Positions 58,303 to 64,000 of a stretch of 64,000 nucleotides of DNA are shown here, piece after piece. The stretch is from Heliocybe sulcata (lineage: Eukaryota; Basidiomycota; Agaricomycetes; Gloeophyllales; Gloeophyllaceae). Position 1 is the first letter of the stretch; every line of letters starts with the position of its first letter. The notes below the pieces were generated by a model. It saw nothing but the letters and a program-made list of their open reading frames with translations. It did no database searches and had not been told where the DNA came from. The position numbers and the translations under genes were made by a program. The stretch spans positions 405,667-469,666 of the forward strand of contig ML213522.1 in the NCBI GenBank assembly GCA_004369045.1. Direction: 5' to 3'.

Positions 58303-59741
58303 GGCGGCGCGTAAGGCAGAAATTCGGTGTGGCTCGAAGCTCTGATTGCTTGCTCTTGTTTGGCACAGTCGCATCTGTGGCTCGCGGCGTTTCAATTTGT
58401 TTCTGCAGCACTACAGCAGGGCTGCGATCACGCCCTGGATATCGGTGACTCCTGGTCTAGGTTATGCGAGTTGTGGACAAGTCTACAAAGTTCTTACGCT
58501 GCTCACCCGCCAGAGAACCGGACAATGCTCGAGGAAAATATATGACGGATGATTTGAGCAAGCTGCACACCGAGTCACCGAGGAATCTTTATGTCCGCGA
58601 TATGCACGGTGCACAGAATTCCTGGGACCGAACTTGTGCTTGACAGTGAATTTGGATTCACGATCAAAAACGTTCGGTCCGGCTACCCGTGCCTGCATCT
58701 CGCACTTCACCTTCGAGCATGACTCGTCTGCTGTCGTGATATCCTGCATCCCCATCTCCCGACGGCACCGAACTTTCCATCAATCCAAGGCTATCTTCAA
58801 GGTCGCCGTGAATGAAGAATATTCTCGCTCGCTATCGCTTTGTTCACAGATCATCCTCGCCTGCTGGCCTGCCTAGTCTTTTTATCCCCGTCGGACGTGG
58901 AACAGCCTATCAGATTCGCACTGTCGTTGCAAGACAGAGACTACCTGTCTGACGAGCTTATGTCCGTTGCGCCGCTCTATAGCTGGTTCGCTGCTGACAT
59001 CATTTCTTTGAGTCCACTAGTTGTTCCCGTGCTTCTTGACATTCTATGGGTGCACTCAAGGTACACTATAATCGAGATGCCGTGGATTTCGCAGACAGCG
59101 AGTCAGATAAGCTCAGAGATGAGGTGTTCTGATTCGCTGAAGGATATAACTGAACAACTGCCCATGACATCTACATCGCTGCAGCTTGGTCTCTGTTCTG
59201 TGATACTCCCGATGACCAGAAGATGACTCAGTATTTCGATGACCTACGCTGGCCACGGCACTGCTGGCTTCGGATTCTGGACTACCAGCCTCGCGCAGTC
59301 ACAGAATCAAGATCCAAGAACTAGCCAATCACGGCGCGAATCCAGGCAGAGAAGCTCTGAGGTCTGTGACAGAGCCTAGGTTACGATGCATTCCGTCATG
59401 AATCGGCGCCATTCAGTGGCAATGCTGGATTTCCTCGGACTTCAAAACCTAAATGAGGATCAGCCTCCCTTGCACATAATCCCTTCCAGTCGGCAGACTC
59501 TGCTTGACGCTTCCTGCGCTACCTCTCCCTACCTGAATTGGCCACTGGCCCGTCCAATACATCTGACCCCCTCGACGATCGTGACAATGCAGCCAGCAGG
59601 CCGGTCCCTTCACTCTCTGTTCTGCGTAGAACAACGAAGGCAGAGAACGTGCTCCAGCTCGCATAGTTATAAAATGGCCGTCGGGGACGGAAATATGCTC
59701 AGCGATTCCCCTCTCGCCTCTTTGACTCCCGCTGAAACGCA
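58303..59741. other. Intergenic, possible gene remnants
   Basis: No gene recognised. Plus-strand frames at 58634-58876 and 58840-59226 have natural-looking composition but no motif and no clear start. A remnant or an unknown gene cannot be excluded. Confidence 0.4.
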
Positions 59742-62421
<2,680 letters not shown>

Positions 62422-63019
62422 GCGGTGGGTTGGTGGATCCGGAATGCTGGTGTGCTATCGTAGTTCGGTGATTGTATTGTTGTGGGTTGCTCTGCTTTCT
62501 GCGCCCTCCTTCCCTCGGGGCGATCTGTATGCTTTCCTGATGGGAGGAGAATTCATCTCGAACAGATACCGTATACCTTCCAGTCGCCGATCTCCTTAGA
62601 TGTATTATATGCTTCGCGGGGTCGTCAATATGTGTATGAACTTGTATCAGTAGGATAGGTGGAAGAGCTTGGATCTGATGCGTGGTGTGCGATAATCACA
62701 CTTGCAACATAGGCTAGAGGGGGTGATTTAGTTTCAGGTAGGAGAGTTGAAGCCTATGCGTTGGCGAGATATGAAGATGTACAACTGTAGACCGTCGAGC
62801 GTCATGCTTCACTAGGTTCCTGAATGGGCGCAGCGTAGATCGTGCTATATTGCTAAGCATACAAGACGTACAAGACGAACGAGGCAGCAGTGGGACGATA
62901 AGTCCGCGATGTGAGATGAAGTGTAGACCTGTCACAATGGACCACTGGAACCGACCGCCGGACTTTGTGGACCTCGGAGACTTGACCCTAGCCCGGGACC
63001 TAAGATGAGGGTAGAGATG
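62422..63019. other. Intergenic
   Basis: 3' flank of the halogenase gene. No gene recognised. Confidence 0.5.
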
Positions 63020-63701
63020 TCATCTGGAGTTGTCTCGTAAGTCTCCATCGTAAGTCTCCATTTCAGAATCTCGCGTCGGACAAAGTTCGTCTGATGTGAA
63101 GTTGATCAGGGTGCCTACGGGTCTCAAGTGTCGGTTCATATCCCGTTTCGAGGGAGCCAGGGAGCTCATTAACAGGTCTAATGATGGTTCAGAGGTTGTT
63201 AATGATTCAGAGGCTTTGAGGAAGTAGGAAAACAAGGTATTCCGATAGACGAGTAAATATGAGCTTGCCCCGTCGTCGATCGTCATGACATTATGCGACC
63301 CGCCGACAGAAGGGACACGTAGCGGCCCCAACAAGTCGATATGCACGGTAGTTTTGGGTGCGGTACGACCTCCGGGTCTCGGAACGGCGCTTGCGCATGC
63401 TTGTCTTGAAGACAATCCTCACATCGTCCGATGAGGTTTTCACCGGTCACTAATGTTGTCATCAGCAAATCCTCCCGCGGCTGGTAGTGGCTTGCGGTGT
63501 TGACCATAGTTTGGTCAGACTGGTAGACATGGCCAGCCGGTGATCAGCCGATGGTAACGACACGGTCAGACTTTCAGAAGTTGTCAACTCTACCAGTCTT
63601 GCAGAGGTCTTGTCAGCAATGGTCATACCTCCACCACATCTTTCTAAAGATAATGCCTTAGCAACTGGCAACCGATTCTGATGGGCTGAGATCACGTGCA
63701 T
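63020..63701 (-). mobile_element. Decayed Ty1/copia retrotransposon fragment (gag-pre-integrase/integrase part)
   Basis: On the minus strand, short frames in sequence resemble a copia polyprotein. CEDCLQDKHAQAPF (near 63405) matches the gag-pre-integrase zinc-binding segment C-x-x-C-x-x-G/D-K. HIDLLGPLRVPSVGGSHNVMTIDD (near 63310) matches the integrase start, including the first catalytic Asp region. The frames shift between these blocks, and no LTR, reverse transcriptase or RNase H was found in the window. It is a dead remnant. Confidence 0.75.
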
Positions 63702-63718
63702 GTTCTGGGGTTGTGCCG

Positions 63719-63726
63719 TATAAAAT
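63719..63726 (+). promoter_or_regulatory. TATA box of the terminal gene
   Basis: TATAAAAT followed by a CT-rich stretch (63755-63800), the usual layout of highly expressed fungal promoters. It precedes a 5' UTR intron (63866-63921). Confidence 0.6.
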
Positions 63727-63927
63727 TGAACTTCGCCTCTCAGTAGACCACACTATCCTCTTCTCCTTCACCCTCCCACACCTAGTATACTTTTCTTCAC
63801 CCGCCGCTGCTCTTGCCGAAGTCTCAGTCAGTCTCGGGTCACAGACGGCACTAGGAGAACATCCGGTAAGCTCCTCATAGTAGCTCCCTCATCTTCGCCC
63901 ATTCTGACTATTGCTTGATAGCCCGCC

Positions 63928-63954
63928 ATGTTGTCAAGTCCGGAAATATTGTAG
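63928..63954 (+). CDS. Upstream ORF of eight codons
   Basis: ATG at 63928 in good context (CGCCATG) opens a frame of eight codons (MLSSPEIL) ending at TAG 63952-63954, one nucleotide before the main ATG at 63956. It lies after a probable 5' UTR intron. Confidence 0.5.
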   Translation: MLSSPEIL

Positions 63955-63955
63955 G

Positions 63956-64000
63956 ATGAAATATTTGGGAACAGTTGGGTTCCTGTTTGCCGCGGTAAGT
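63956..64000 (+). CDS. 5' end of a secreted-protein gene (partial)
   Basis: ATG 63956 begins MKYLGTVGFLFAA, a typical signal-peptide start, and is followed at 63995 by a GTAAGT splice donor. The rest lies outside the window, so the product cannot be named. The TATA box, CT-rich block and 5' UTR intron support a real start. Confidence 0.65.
   Translation, partial: MKYLGTVGFLFAAVS

Noticed and set aside
57935-58411. Overlapping minus-strand frame of 158 codons at the uL30m gene
   Set aside because: Out of frame with the L30 domain and Arg/Glu-biased, a shadow of the ribosomal protein gene.

Overview
The window reads as nuclear DNA of a filamentous basidiomycete, most likely a mushroom-forming Agaricomycete. 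Genes carry many short introns (about 45-65 nt, GT-AG, a few GC-AG), there is an intron-containing tRNA-Tyr, and the gene families are fungal: a Kre9/Knh1-type cell-wall protein, PAS/GATA and Zn2Cys6 regulators, a fatty-acid dioxygenase-P450 fusion, a WxWxIP halogenase, a tiny cysteine-rich metallothionein and a Ty1/copia remnant. The sequence includes one assembly gap of 665 N (43510-44174).

Layout. 1367-4032: cation/Ca2+ exchanger, followed by tRNA-Tyr. 6799-9210: secreted Ser/Thr/Pro-rich mucin-like protein. 10286-11971: multi-pass membrane protein. 12130-23991: a lipid-chemistry block holding a patatin/von Willebrand A fusion, a DUF2235 (Tle1-like) hydrolase and, divergently, a dioxygenase-cytochrome P450 fusion that continues into a membrane anchor plus an extra C-terminal domain. 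24847-29799: long acidic low-complexity protein with five copies of an RPKSPWTPSYSV motif and a C-terminal CaaX box. 30369-35821: GPI-type cell-wall protein, PRMT5 methyltransferase and ankyrin protein, all on the minus strand. 37761-40292: PAS/GATA transcription factor. 41535-43101: Sds22. After the gap: a membrane protein, a metallothionein, a CCDC174-like nuclear protein, a broken second copy of the mucin gene, the molybdopterin-synthase small subunit, a Zn2Cys6 regulator, mitochondrial ribosomal protein uL30m, a flavin-dependent halogenase, a copia fragment, and the first exon of a secreted protein leaving the window.

How genes may work together. The two predicted lipases next to an oxylipin-type enzyme suggest a unit that releases and oxidises fatty acids, although the dioxygenase half seems to lack its heme histidines. 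Segments have moved within the window: about 1.8 kb of the mucin locus was copied in inverted orientation next to the CCDC174-like gene and then decayed, and a C-terminal piece of the CCDC174-like gene lies at 24136-24348 joined to a tRNA-like sequence. Exon models marked as summing to whole codons were checked by counting. The large multi-exon genes (membrane protein at 10.3 kb, dioxygenase-P450, Zn2Cys6 regulator) are reliable in identity but not in every splice site. All family calls rest on reading motifs, not on database searches.
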